Source: Ascaphus truei
Lineage: Eukaryota; Chordata; Amphibia; Anura; Ascaphidae
NCBI GenBank assembly: GCA_036426205.1
Contig: CM071568.1
Location: 124,279,518-124,343,517 of the forward strand
DNA length: 64,000 bases
Direction of reading: 5' to 3'
Part shown: in pieces, positions 50,001 through 60,760 of the stretch
How the letters are laid out: every line of letters starts with the position of its first letter
How positions within the stretch are numbered: position 1 is the stretch's first letter
Made by a program: the position numbers and the translations under genes
Notes under the pieces: model-generated
The model's input: only the letters and a program-made list of their open reading frames with translations
Databases searched by the model: none
What the model was told of the DNA's origin: nothing

Positions 50001-53000
50001 AGATAAGGTGTGGGGGAAATAGAGGGCCTCTGGCTGAACACGGTTATATCAGAAAAATAGGAGCATTCAGAGAATATCAAACCCCTCCCAAGTCTCAGTC
50101 CACCATATTTGCAAACTATCTTCAAAAAACTTATAGGTGCCAAAATGTGGACACTTCTTCATTAACACATAATGTGTCAAAGCCGAAAGGGAATAGTCAA
50201 TTAATCTGAAATGAGCTAGGTCACATGTATTGCATCTGATATTAAATAATTGGCATTAGATGAAAAAGCTTTCAAATACCCATTTTGAGAAGGTGCTAGA
50301 GGGTTGTTTAGATTTTGGCCAATTATTGTGCCGATACAAAATTACTACCGCTTTTCTTTAATGTTTCCATAAGAAAACAAATCTAGCGTATTTCATGGGT
50401 GATTTGACCTCAATGAAAAACATAGGACAGATACTGTTGTTGTGCTATTTTGCATTAATTGACAGCTGGGAGTTTAACCTCGGTATTAACCAAAGAGGAA
50501 AAAAAAACGTGCATTACAGATTATAACCGAGGTTTGAATAAAATGCCCTCCGGTCATTGCTGTTCTTTTTAGCCCATTTTTGCAACCAAGCACAATGTTT
50601 AAATCAAATGAAGTGTCAGACACCTTGCAATCAACGGATATGAGAAACAATATTAATATCCATTATAATTTATACGATTGAGCAAAATGGCATAAATGCA
50701 CTTTCAAGCCTTTAAAAAAAAATAATGACATGTTAGTATAGGATAGTTCATTTGTATTAGCAATTATAGCACAACACCTACAGCACTTGAGGATATGTCC
50801 ACTTGGTTAGACATAACTCTTCAATTAATTCATCTTCATCAAGGATTTCTAGTATTGCTTCTTTGAAAACTTTAATATCAGTTTCCAATTCTGATAAACT
50901 GTGGAAAAACAGCATACATTATTGCCAACTTATGTGGGGTGGGGGGGGGGAGAAGCAAAAGACAGATCAGTGATACAACATTTTAGGTTTTCATTGTGGT
51001 AGCCATCTAGTTGATAGATGTGACTATAATCAAAGACACAAACAAAATATTCTCCCCAGTACACTTTACTACAGGCATACCCCGCATTAACGTACGCAAC
51101 GGGACCGGAGCATGTATGTAAAGCGAAAATGTACTTAAAGTGAAGCACTACCTTTTTCCCATTTATCGATGCATGTACAGTACTGCAATCGTCATATACG
51201 TGCATAACTGATGTAAATAACGCATTTGTAACAGGCTCTATAGTCTCCCCGCTTGCGCACACCTTCGGTACAGGTAGGGAGCCGGTATTGCTGTTCAGGA
51301 CGTGATGACAGGCGCATGCGTGTGCTGCCGTTTGCCTATTGGGCGATATGTACTTACTCGCGAGTGTACTTAAAGTGAGTGTCCTTAAACCGGGGTATGC
51401 CTGTATACCACAGTTACAGTGTGCAGTACAGTAGATAGTTATTTTTCCCAGAGCACTACAATAAAAATAATCTGTCATTATTTCAAGTAACCACATTTAT
51501 AATGAACAGCTGAGAAGATGGTTCCCAACCCTCAATTTCAGAATTGCCGGTTTCTTATTTTCCCTCTTCTAAAACTAGAGCTCTACAGGGAAAGCCTTAC
51601 AGAATCAAACATTTGTGGACCAATTCATGATATAGCCCCTTTTGTATCTTTGTTGATAGTTTGTGTAGCTTATCTAAATATGTTTTAAAACTACTTCTGA
51701 TGTGCCAGCTGCAAAAATAGCCCAACACAACCTGGAAGCCATGGAAAGCCAAAAGGGTCATTTCTATCAACACTACTAATTACACAACAGCCATAAAATG
51801 GGCAAAGGACCAAGCAGTACTTCTCATCTTGTCCCTTTTTGCGTCATAGTATCAAGGTCTTTCCTCCAATTCCTGCAACCAAAAGCACTAACAACTAACA
51901 CAATTCTGGGGACAGCAACATTAAACAGCACATAAGTCAGTACAGTATATATTCTACGCTCAATGTCAATTAACACCAACCGTGCAAGAAGTGCACAAAA
52001 TGAGTTCATTTCACACACGTAACAAAGTTTCACTCTGTAACAAAGATTTAAAAAGCTCCCACTCACAAGTCAGACTTGCCTTTTTCCATTTTGCAGCAAA
52101 ATGTGCAATTTGCTCCTATCTATTGACAGGAGTTTGGGGTCCACCAAAGATTCCAAGGTTTCCAGGATATGAGGCTGCAAAAATTGGTGTCTCCCCTCAA
52201 GAGTGCTGATCTAGAGGACAACATTACCCTTCATAAGCATTAACACAGTCAAAAAGTCAGTTTAGGACGACAGAAACTGTCATCATTTAATACATTATCA
52301 TCTTTTTAAAGGGACAATCCTGCTTACAACAAAATGTATTAATGCAAGTGATTTGTTTAGGGGTTTTATTCTATTATTGCCATTTCCTCTGGCTATTCCC
52401 TTTTGTGTGATGTCACGTCTGTTATGCAAGTGCTTGTACAACCACTGTCCCCCTCATCTTTATTGGCTCTCATAAAGAAAGAAGGATAAGGGCAAAGAAA
52501 CAACCATTAAAAGCCACATAAAAAAAATACAATTTGTAATTAGTTTCCAGAGAAACAAAAACATTTGCATTTAGTATGGTTAAATTAGTTTAAGGAAGCC
52601 AATTAACTTGTTTACGAAACGTTATTTTTTTGTCCTCCTATGGGGAATTGCACATTTCAGGCAGCAGTTTGTATTGACAGGGAATGTATCACTTGAAGAT
52701 AACATCCCCCAATCTGTTATAACATAACATATATACACTTTTCCAGCTATCCAAAGTTCCTTATTGTTAGAATTTTCTCTAAGAATGTATTCCCAACGTA
52801 GACTGTTGTAAGAACGGCCATCTTCATATTGTTTGATACCCACCCAGCTTAATGTTAGCAAATACTATATTACAGAGGTGGTTACATGATATGACAGATC
52901 AGCAATCTGGATCAGTATGTGAAGGAGCTTACAAGGTTCTCTTACCAAGCTGGACAAACTTTACAAAGTTTAAAGTATGCAAACAAAGAGAAGAAGGACC

Positions 53001-56000
53001 CCAATATGAGATCACTCAGTAGAAGTATATAAACGAGAGAAGACACTGGTTATTGGATGTGCACAAAAAGTCTTACTTATATGGTCGAATGATGTATTAA
53101 ATGAATTAAAATAATTTTATTCTGAGCTATGCTCAAAGTTAAAATAAATGACACACACACACACACACACGCCCTTACAAATTGGGACACTAAGCCCAAA
53201 TGGAAAAAAATCTCAATTTGTAAGGACTAGTTGTGTCTGTTTGTCCTCGTTTATTTTAACTTTGAGCATAGCTCAGAATAAAATTATTTTAATATATAAC
53301 TAAGACTTTTTGTGCACATCCAGTAACCAGTGTCTCCTCTCGTTTATATACTTCTATGAGTGCTCTCATATTGGGGTCCTTCTCTCTTTGCATTCATGAT
53401 TACCCCAGATTGCAGCACCGTATCCTCTTTGTATAGAGCAGTAGCGAGGGTCCTTCCTTATCCCCGGTTTAAAGTATGCAGTTATATTTCAGTTTGTTCA
53501 TTTATAGGAGAAGGGATAACAAAATGAAAAAAAAAAAAATTTCATCTACAATTAGTACAAACAACTTGGTCACAAGCAATAAGTAAATAATAATGAACTG
53601 TTTAAAGCAGCAATCTCCCTCCCGTTTAGTTTTTTAATATTCGGACCGGCGGGCCGTAGAAGCTGAACTGCGCTATTCTTGGCTCCGGGCAAATCGCCTA
53701 TTACCCAAATATTTACCTTTTTGTATATGCAGGCAAAACAACAGTAAATCCAAAAACGGTTTGACGACCACCCAGGTAAAAGCTGCCATGTCCTGCTCTG
53801 ATGGCAATCCAGCTTCATATTGGCCCGTGGACAGGAAGCTTAGATGGTGGCCATCTCATTTTTTAAAAAGGGACCAGGAATACAAGCACATAAAAAAATA
53901 AATCTCAGGAACCAAAAGGTTCATCTGAACCAAAAACAGCACAATTGCAAAGATGTAAATAAGCGTAACGGGGGATGGGAAGTTAAATACTGCTATAAGC
54001 GAATAAAATCCCTTACTGGTAATAATGGTATGCATGTACATAGACACTCACCCTGTGCTGTAGAATTGCCTCTAAAGCTCTGAACTCAAAAGGCAAGGAA
54101 TACGTGACTAGTTGTCCTTCTCCTGCTAGTTGAGGCGCAAGTTCTCTGAACAACCACTGCTCCAGGCTGAGATTCCGATAATCCATTATCAGAAGATACT
54201 CTGGGGTTATAACAGCTTTTAAGAACTGTGATGCAAAAGGAAGGGATACATTTTTACAACAAAGGTTCAGACAATAGAGAGGTTACATTGCTTTGGAGAC
54301 ACTCAACTTCATTAATATTTGTAGATATGTACAGTTATGAAATGACAAAAAAAAAATTGAAAAGGTGTGCGCGCGCCTAAGCTTCCTGCCACAAGCAACA
54401 TGACTGTTTCAGGCCCCCAAGGTGGAGCTTCCTTCCCTTTACCCTATAATATCATACATCCGACTGCTGATTGGCTCGCAAAGTGGGCATTGCCCGATTA
54501 GACCACTTTTTTGGGGGGGAAAAGTCGCATTATAAAAACGGGCAAAAACGGTATAAATGGGAGCCCAGTTACTATAACCGGCTAGCACAGTCAGAGTCCG
54601 AGGAGTGTTAGGAGTGAGTCTCGGTGACCAGAGAACCTCATGAATTGTATCTGGCGTGTCAGAAAATACATCTGTCTCTCCTGCAAGAGAGTCAATTTGG
54701 AGTGCTGAGCTTTGCAGTATCCAGGTTCCCCTGGATGGGATCCAAGCGACTTGGGACACCCAGTTTCGGCAGGTGGTGGTCCCCCACAAAGTAGAGTAGC
54801 CAGGAGGCTACTAACCACACTAACGACTGTCATCTGGCCTGAAGAACTCTAGTGGTTCAGGACTGGAATTTGGGCTCTGTAGGAGCCAACCCAAACGGAA
54901 TGAAGTGCCCAGAATTGCCAAGCTTCAGCTGCATCATGGAAGAAAGTGACTAGCCCCATTTTGTATTTCCCTAATTTATATCAGTGTTGGAGTACTGTAT
55001 TTATTGTTGCTGTACCTTCTTATAAATAAAAAAAAGTATTAGCTCCCTGTGTCTGGCTAGTGGAGACCTGTGTCCCGGGGAAGCTTCCCCCAAGAGAAAG
55101 GCTGGGGATATCGAAGGGTTGAGCCTACCCTACAGGCTCTGGTGGCAGTGAAGTGACCAGTTTGGTCACGTCTCAGGGACCTCAGGCAGCCAGACCAACG
55201 CTGTTACGTGACAGAATTAAAATACCAAAAACATTCTTCAGGGAAAATATATATATATTTTTTAAATGTATTCTTTATATAATATATGTAATTAAAAAAA
55301 TAAACCACTCATCTCCAACTTTCCACAGAAAATAATTATTTTTCTCATCTTGGACTACAAATTATCTACTATAAAAATGTTATAAGAAAAAAAATACTAA
55401 ATATGGAATATTTTGCCTATTTTGTCCCCTGAAGAATGTTGTGTGTATTGAGCTGACCTATATTTTCTTGTATGTATTTGTGCTGAGGTTTCTAGCTTCC
55501 CTTATCTTTCTTTTGTGCAGTTTTTTGTATATTGTGTATTTATACACACTATCCCAGTTTTCTATCGAGTATTTAAATATTATCCATTTGTCTTTTAAAT
55601 TCTCAATTGTCTTGCAATGGAAACACATTTAAATCTTACTGAAAAAGTAGAACTACCTCCATTCTTAAAATGATCCTCTTGTTTCTAGAGTTGATGCTCA
55701 TCAGGTGCTGAAATCGTAAGTCTCGTGCTTGAAGACCTAACTCCTGATACAATTCTGTCTTTTTTCTTTCTGAAAAAATAAACCAAAAAAAAAAGTTTAA
55801 CACTTTATTTAACCAATATATTATTATTCAGTATAGACTTTGTAAAAGAATGTCTGTGCAGAAGGTTCAATACAATTTTACTTGTAGGAGATAGAAATAC
55901 AATACAAAAAGCCATGGACTTCTGGGACTTATCATTTATTCCCTACAAGTAAGCCAAGGCTCAAAAACACATTGACACTGAAAAACAAATGCATGCTGTG

Positions 56001-59000
56001 GCACTTACCAAATGACATCATGTTTCCGGCTTTGTCAAATTTCATCTGCAAAACAACAAAACGCTATTTAAAAAATATATATATATATTTTATTTTTATT
56101 TACGAACCACCAATGACATATTTCAGGCAAGATAATGCACTGCCTATTTATGATGCAACTCTAAGACAGGGCTTCTGTCAGAGAAGCAGCACAAATAAAA
56201 CATACACATCTCAAGGTGTGGTAACACTACATCATTGTTTCATTGAAAGGGATTAGTATAGTAAGGTAAAAGTACACGCTTTTAATAAATGAAATTTAAA
56301 AAAAAAAAAAAAAAAAAAAGAGAGCGCTCTATTTTTTTTTTTTCATTCAGTGGCGTCTAAAAGCACGCAAGCCTAGAGGGACTTAAAAATCAATGTATCA
56401 GTTAACATTCTTATGTGTCCCATCAGTGTATAAGAATTACATTTAATTATTAGGGGGATTTTGCTATAGTAATTACCAATGAGAAAGCCTTTTCCTTCTG
56501 CCTGTAAAACTCAATATGGCACACGAAGTTAGATTCATCACATCAACCTCCATGGATGGCAGAGGGTTAAAATGGATGAAGAATATCAGGATTTTAACTC
56601 TTCCCAATAGTCTTAAATGGACTAGGGGACATACACTGAATATATAGAACAAACAGTAAGTACGTTTTCACTCTGCACACAATCAACCTCTGGAACTCAC
56701 CATCACTGGAGGTTGTGACAGAAAACAGTGTTAATAATCTTTAAAAGAAGACTCATCTATATATTGAGCAGAAGTCTGTAAATGCCTAGGTGCATGGACA
56801 TATAAGGGGGCAGGTGACCAATGATCCCACCAAGAAGCTACCAGTACTTTGGGAAACAGCATACTTGCCTAGATGGACCATTTGGCCTGACCCAGTTTTG
56901 GCAGTTCTTATGTAGCGATTAAAAAATACTTATACAAGGCACATCAGAAGCATGTACAGAAGTAGATGTCCGAGTGGTTTGGTAACGGCATATACAAGCT
57001 GATGCTGACTCCAGAGTCTAAAAAACTAAGGAAACCCAAGACACAGAAAAGGTTACTTCTAGCCACTGACACTAAAGACTTGAAAGGCATTACCCAGCCT
57101 TTTACTTATTCTATACCCATAACTAATGGTGCTCACACATGGGTGCATGTGAATTAAATCTGACTTCCTTATCATTGAAGTGAACAATATTTGGGAGTGG
57201 AAAAAACAAGACAAACCACATTTCATTCAAAAGCCGTGCTAGCAATAAAAATGAAGAACCAAATTCGGCCTGAATATGCTTGCACAGAGTAATTTTTAGG
57301 CAACAAAACTTTCAAGTTATGAAACATATCACAGGCATTATTAATTCAGTTTGGTCCTATTTAGAACATCGTATTTAACTTGCATCAACATTTGCTCTCG
57401 GTGGTGGTAATGTGATGTATACAGGGGATGTTATATGTGTGGTGATAGGAAGATTATGAAACTTATCCAAGTATGATAGATTCTGCTAGAACAGATGAAG
57501 CTAGCACACTGGGGTTTTATGGATGTCAATGCCCTTCATGATACAAAGACATAATTACAGCTACTTACCACAGCAAATACAGGAGCAACACTGGCCAACG
57601 TGGCTTGCGATGCATCAGTGGACGCAGGTCGATATAACTCGCCTAGAAGACAACGTCAATATAACCTATACAGTGTCTGCTTAATATATTTTTATTAACT
57701 CATCAGTTCAAACAGTAGTCAGATTCTTTTGTTGATGCAATAGCTAGAAATGTCATTGTGGTTTGAGAGATGTGTACACACACACACACACACGTTACTT
57801 TAACCGTTTTGTTATTGCCACAGTTTAAAACACCAGTATTGTCCAACATGCCCTTTTGCCAAAACGAAGGAGGACTTGAACTAGTGGTATAACTTGGTGT
57901 TTCTGATATTGCGACCCCGCAGCATAATTTGACGCTGCATCGTCAGAAGCCGTCGGAGACAAGGTAAGGTAACTTAAGAGGCCTCATGTGTTTCCCTGGC
58001 ATTTAATTTAAATGCTTTGGGGAAGAGCGCAGGGCCTCTGTAAGCACCCCCCCCCCCCCGCTCTATTGTATCAGCACTTTACAGTTATACTTCACTCAAC
58101 AGTGAAGCAAGAAAAAATAAATAAAAAAACAAGTACACAGATGGGTAAGCAGAAAGTAATTTGCCCAGCATCCCACAGAAAAGGCTCGAGTCATAAATTG
58201 CTCACTGTCATAAAAGGATTCAGTACGACCTACAGTAGAATGAAAGCGAATGACTGTATTTGGTTAGATACAGGTGACCGGCACCATAAAAAGAAAAAAG
58301 TAGAAGTATTAAAAAAACCTTTAAAAAAATAAAATATGTACACGACAATTAAATGCTTAACTTTGGTAACAATCACAAGACACGCTGAATATCAAAATGT
58401 ATTAACTTTTATAAAGGAAATTTTTTTTTTTTATTTAAATGTATGGGGAATTTAAACTTTCTGAGAAAGCCACCAACTAAGATATTACTGATGTATCTTG
58501 TCTATAAAGGAAAGAAGTGCAGGTTCCAAAAAAACTGATGCAAGCAAAACACCAATGATAAAATTAAATAATTGGTGGGGCTATCCATTATTTATCAAAC
58601 TGGGTAATGAATAATGAAATTAACTCCAGACTGGTAGGGTCGGAGTTTAACTTTCTGCCCTTTAAAGTAAAAAAATAAAATCAAACTACGAAGCCTCCAG
58701 TCAGAGTTCGGAGCAGGGGAACCTGGTTCAATTCCCGGTGTGTCGGCTCATTTGTGACCTTGGGCAAGTCACTTTATCTCCCTGTGCCTCAGGCACAAAA
58801 AAATAGATTGTAAGCTTCACGGGGCAGGGACTTGTGCCTGCAAAATGTCTCTGTAAAGCGCTACGTAAAACTAGCAGCGCTATACAAGAACATGCTATTA
58901 TTATTTATTATGTAGCCCGGGTCCCCCTGTTCCCCCACCTCCGGGCGCGGGTGCGCTAGGTAGTGGAGGCTGGAGAGAGTGATGGGTCCGGTGCGTCTGG

Positions 59001-59727
59001 CGAGTGCGCGAGTGGCCCGCGGCTGTTGAGGCGAGCGCATCGCTGGAGGTTCCCGGCGGCTCTCGGTAAAGGGTGTCGCCATCTTGTTCTTGATTGCGCA
59101 TGCGCGAGACCTAGCGCATGCGCAGTGGCACTACAGTCCGGCGGCAAAAAGATAGAGGGCTAAGTGGGGACTACAGCCCCCAGGATGCACAGGGGCAAGG
59201 AGCACATGGTGCACAACAACCAAAGGGGCTTGCAGCTTTTCCCCTGCTTGCTATTGATACATTTGGCGAGCTGCAAGTCACGACAGTGGGAGCTGGGACA
59301 CGGACAGGAGGTATGTGCAGGTGTCTATGGCATCTGCACTTGGCCAGTGACCCCCTGTTAGGCCCCGACTGCTACCTGGCTTGTGATCTGGGACCAGATC
59401 ATCCCTCTATCCATACAGACATTCTTCATGGTGGTACCATCCACGCGGGACCCACCGTAGAGGCGGCTACGAGACATCCCTGGATCAGTGGATCCTCATC
59501 ATATTCCGCCATACCCGGGTGCTGGAGCGCCTGGCCAGGTACAACAAGTGCACCAACTTACACATCAGCTCCTGTGGGCAGCGCTGACCTACACATTTCG
59601 GTGGGATTGCCGCCCAAGGGCCCCTCAGTAGTTTGGAGGACTATATCACTAGGTAGGGTCAAGGTGTTGGTGGGTACAGCGAGGGAACGGTTGTGTGTGT
59701 GTCTGTGTGTGAGAGAATATATATATG

Positions 59728-59777
<50 letters not shown>

Positions 59778-60597
59778 TTTAGTGTAGTGTGGTAAAACAG
59801 TTATACTTAAAGTGTGTTTTGTTGCATGGGGTTCCTGTGACGGGGTCATTCCACATAGTACAATCCCGTACAGGTGGAGGCGCTACTGATCATCGACTCA
59901 GGTACACCCCAGGTTCCCAGCAACGGAGGCTCAGGCACCGCATCGCACTGACACACACACCCTCCCAGGGGGTGGGGTAAAGTGCGCTACATGTATATAC
60001 TATTTACATCACTTAGGGCTACAGCCTATGCTGTATTCAATCATCTTTTATTTATAAAATGTTTACAAGGAAGTAATACATTGAGAGTTACCTCATTTTC
60101 AAGTATGTCCTGGGCACAGCATTATGACAAATACATGGTTACAAATACATAGTTACATAAGTGAACAGGGTATACATTATATACAAGACATTTTCCTACC
60201 AGACTGATGTTACACTACTTATATCAACTTATTCATGTTTACAAAGCAACATGATTCAAGTCTCCCTTGCATCCAGCAGGTTAAAATGACTTTTCAAGTT
60301 CCAGACATCTATTCAAGTTCCTCCTGTGCATGGAGTTTATACTATGCGCGTTGTTTCAGTGCAATCACATCTCATCCCTCCCTGTAAGCAGAGCCCTCTG
60401 CATCTTCACTCACCCCAGCAGGTTAGCCTCCCTGACCCCCACACAGCAGGCCTGGAAGTCCTGGTCATCCATCTCTCCTTACCCCCTGGTTCAGTCAGGG
60501 GGTACCCACCACAGCCTCGGACTCCCACCGCCCGGCTCAGCAGAGAGCACAGCGCTCGGCCGGTCCCCAGCCTGCGCAGCACGCAGGACACCTCCAT
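40927..60597 (-). CDS. MRS2: Mitochondrial inner-membrane magnesium channel MRS2 (11 exons)
   Basis: MRS2 is the CorA-type Mg2+ channel of the inner mitochondrial membrane. Exons (minus strand, 5' to 3'): 60597-60414, 57642-57569, 56045-56009, 55769-55657, 54225-54052, 52210-52080, 50898-50782, 48729-48577, 47801-47684, 47357-47244 and tentatively 41058-40927. They sum to 1347 bases, about 448 residues; the human protein has about 443. An arginine-rich N-terminus (MEVSCVLRRLGTGRALCSLL) fits a mitochondrial presequence. The soluble helical domain follows, then TM1 ending in the family signature GMN and TM2 (WLVTGIMFLGSGLIW). All introns are GT-AG except the one after 52080, which has a GC donor. 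Phases chain perfectly. The gene converges on GPLD1, as in human. The last exon is the least certain. Confidence 0.95.
41632..41883. mobile_element. hAT-type MITE, copy 3, perfect 8-bp target duplication
   Basis: Flanked by identical gtctaatg at 41624-41631 and 41884-41891. The left end caggggcgcgcc and the right end cacgccccca are imperfect inverted repeats. The interior shares the aatgccttggggaagag block with copies 1 and 2. Confidence 0.9.
42158..42700 (-). mobile_element. 3' end of the L2/CR1-like LINE, minus strand
   Basis: Reverse-strand match to the 3' part of the LINE at 36.5-38.8 kb. It covers the segments coding CEMLK, RRKVHLSC, TCSTYHLRSDSK and RAPQNWNN and the tail acttcctggtaaaa. 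Several frameshifts. Confidence 0.85.
42780..43578 (+). mobile_element. Internally deleted copy of the L2/CR1-like LINE
   Basis: Starts near the RT motif (HMYVDDAI, with V for A) and jumps directly to YAKLDVLDRNKTSLRLLVRK. About 80 residues present in the 36.5-kb copy are deleted. It ends with the shared tail at 43575. The neighbouring copy at 42158-42700 is in the opposite orientation. Confidence 0.85.
44129..45722. mobile_element. hAT-type element with internal minisatellite
   Basis: The left terminus caagggtgggcaacct, with gccacaggtgtggcgaatt behind it, is inverted at the right end (aattcgccacaagtggcgaa, then agttgcccaccctg). The flanks gtttagtg (44121-44128) and atttagtg (45723-45730) suggest an 8-bp target duplication. 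There is no transposase. The interior holds (AC)n, poly-pyrimidine and a minisatellite. It lies in the last MRS2 intron. Confidence 0.85.
44990..45330. repeat. Minisatellite, unit cacatttcacccagccccct
   Basis: About 15 imperfect tandem copies of a roughly 20-base C-rich unit. The long proline/serine/histidine-rich frames across it are artefacts of the repeat. Confidence 0.9.
45796..46418 (+). mobile_element. Solo-LTR-like unit
   Basis: Starts tgtgatttatg and ends ccgtgaca. It holds a TATA box (ctatataagg) at about 45991 and a polyadenylation signal (aataaa) at about 46330 followed by a U5-like GT-rich part, the order of an LTR. No gag/pol adjoins. Borders are approximate and no target duplication was confirmed. 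Confidence 0.5.
46515..46850 (-). mobile_element. LINE 3' fragment, same family as 11.2 kb
   Basis: Shares tagca...gcttcaca and ccctgtcccgaagagtttac with the 3' untranslated part of the LINE at 11.2-11.35 kb. No coding sense remains. Confidence 0.55.
47244..47357 (-). CDS. MRS2: MRS2 exon 10 (second membrane helix)
   Basis: Acceptor tttatttctag, donor CCG|GTATGT. It encodes DLHVFWLVTGIMFLGSGL, IWRRLLSFLGRHLETSLPPP. The hydrophobic stretch is TM2 and the RR-rich end is the matrix-side tail. Phase 0 at both ends. Confidence 0.93.
47684..47801 (-). CDS. MRS2: MRS2 exon 9 (first membrane helix and GMN motif)
   Basis: Acceptor tgtgtttcag, donor GAG|GTAAGA. It encodes HRNVMMRLNLQLTMGTFSLS then LFGLIGVAFGMNLESSFEE. 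GMN at the end of TM1 is the selectivity signature of the CorA/MRS2/Alr1 superfamily. The exon opens with the last base of a split serine codon. Confidence 0.97.
48577..48729 (-). CDS. MRS2: MRS2 exon 8
   Basis: Acceptor gctgtttctag, donor GACAG|GTTAGT. It encodes EESTSRIDHAEEMELLLENY, YRQAEDLANAARELRVLIDD and SESVIFINLD, the long stalk helix that leads into TM1. Split codons at both ends match the neighbours. Confidence 0.96.
50782..50898 (-). CDS. MRS2: MRS2 exon 7
   Basis: Acceptor tttttccacag, donor GTGCT|GTAGGT. It encodes LSELETDIKVFKEAILEILD and EDELIEELCLTKWTYPQV, part of the cytosol-like (matrix) helical domain. Its first base completes a serine codon with the exon that uses the GC donor. 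Confidence 0.96.
52080..52210 (-). CDS. MRS2: MRS2 exon 6 (GC donor)
   Basis: Acceptor tgtcctctag. It encodes ISTLEGRHQFLQPHILETLE and SLVDPKLLSIDRSKLHILLQ, NGK. It ends AAAAG|GCAAGT, so the following intron is of the GC-AG type. The 131-base length gives the phase required by both neighbours. The first part is more diverged from human than the second. Confidence 0.93.
52965..53475. mobile_element. Palindromic MITE of about 500 bp
   Basis: 52980-53150 is inverted at 53240-53400. The arms share gaccccaatatgag/ctcatattggggtc, tatgctcaaagttaaaataaa and agtataaacgagag-type words. The centre holds (AC)n and a second small palindrome (acaaattg...caatttgt). Lies in the MRS2 intron between exons 5 and 6. 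Confidence 0.8.
54052..54225 (-). CDS. MRS2: MRS2 exon 5
   Basis: Acceptor tgcatcacag, donor CAGG|GTGAGT. It encodes FLKAVITPEYLLIMDYRNLS, LEQWLFRELAPQLAGEGQLV and TYSLPFEFRALEAILQHR. The PFEFRALEAIL block is a landmark of MRS2. Phase 0 at both ends. Confidence 0.96.
54366..55213 (+). mobile_element. Solo-LTR-like unit
   Basis: Starts tgtgcgcg and ends cgtgaca. TATA-like tataaatggg at 54552, polyadenylation signal ataaataaaa at about 55022, then a U5-like part. The terminal gtgaca recalls the unit at 45.8-46.4 kb. No coding part and no proven target duplication. Confidence 0.45.
55657..55769 (-). CDS. MRS2: MRS2 exon 4
   Basis: Acceptor tattttttcag, donor GGAG|GTAGTT. After two bases completing a glutamate it encodes RKKTELYQELGLQARDLRFQ, HLMSINSRNKRIILRME. 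The ELGLQARDLRFQH block is near-identical to mammals. Confidence 0.96.
56009..56045 (-). CDS. MRS2: MRS2 exon 3 (37 bp)
   Basis: Acceptor gttttgcag, donor TTTG|GTAAGT. It encodes MKFDKAGNMMSF plus the first base of a glutamate codon. The KFD-K-GN pattern matches the human TKFDKQGN. Very short but phase-consistent. Confidence 0.92.
57569..57642 (-). CDS. MRS2: MRS2 exon 2
   Basis: Acceptor gtcttctag, donor GTG|GTAAGT. It encodes ELYRPASTDASQATLASVAP, VFAV. SQATLASVAPVF is a strongly conserved MRS2 word. Begins with two bases of a glycine codon supplied by exon 1. Confidence 0.95.
57900..58062. mobile_element. Partial copy of the hAT MITE family
   Basis: Contains gccgtcggagacaaggtaag and atttaatttaaatgctttgg, shared with the MITEs at 14.6, 16.3 and 41.6 kb. 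The right end is lost in a poly-C run. Confidence 0.65.
58690..58910 (+). mobile_element. CORE-type SINE (tRNA-derived head, MIR/L2-like core)
   Basis: A B box (GGTTCAATTCC) of a tRNA-like head is followed by tgaccttgggcaagtcac and cctgtgcctcag, the hallmark of the CORE-SINE/MIR central domain. The tail (agattgtaagctt...ggggcaggga) resembles LINE-derived 3' ends. Confidence 0.8.
59100..59990 (+). repeat. LTR-like interspersed repeat, plus strand
   Basis: Same blocks as the minus-strand unit at 4059-5275 (ggggactacagcccccagga, gtggaggcgct, caccccaggttccca), ending gcgctaca. A (TA)n lies at 59717-59770. The 206-codon frame across it lacks recognised domains. Confidence 0.5.
60045..60200 (-). 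mobile_element. 3' end fragment of the L2/CR1-like LINE, minus strand
   Basis: tttatttataaaatgttta and ggaagtaatacattgaga, then aagtatgtcctgggcacag, are the reverse complement of the 3' tail of the LINE at 38.7-38.83 kb. Confidence 0.85.
60414..60597 (-). CDS. MRS2: MRS2 exon 1 with start codon
   Basis: ATG at 60597 opens MEVSCVLRRLGTGRALCSLL, an arginine-rich, acid-free start fitting a mitochondrial presequence. The exon runs to TGCTGGG|GTGAGT; the last G starts the glycine codon finished by exon 2. An upstream in-frame ATG exists at 60675, but its first residues look unlike a presequence, so the inner ATG is preferred. Confidence 0.8.
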
Positions 60598-60760
60598 GGA
60601 AGGACAACGAGGAGACAGCTGCAACGAGACCCTTCCGGGGACCCGTAGCACTTTAACTTCTCCACTGAACACCACACAACTCCACGTGGGTGCGCACCGG
60701 CTGGGAACACGCAGGAGCTGCTTGTAGTGACGTACGGCGCGCTAGAATGTGGGAAGATGT
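60598..60760 (-). promoter_or_regulatory. MRS2 5' UTR / CpG-containing promoter region
   Basis: GC-rich, CpG-bearing DNA directly upstream of MRS2 exon 1, with a CRE-like tgacgtac near 60729. No TATA box seen. This is inferred from position and composition only. Confidence 0.45.

Noticed and set aside
50930..51496. 188-codon minus-strand frame in an MRS2 intron
   Set aside because: Overlaps intronic repeat-like sequence containing gcatacc/ggtatgc inverted ends (about 51075-51405). No recognised domain and not in phase with MRS2 exons.
59118..59738. 206-codon plus-strand frame upstream of MRS2
   Set aside because: Lies within the repeat shared with 4-5 kb and ends in a (TA)n. No domain.
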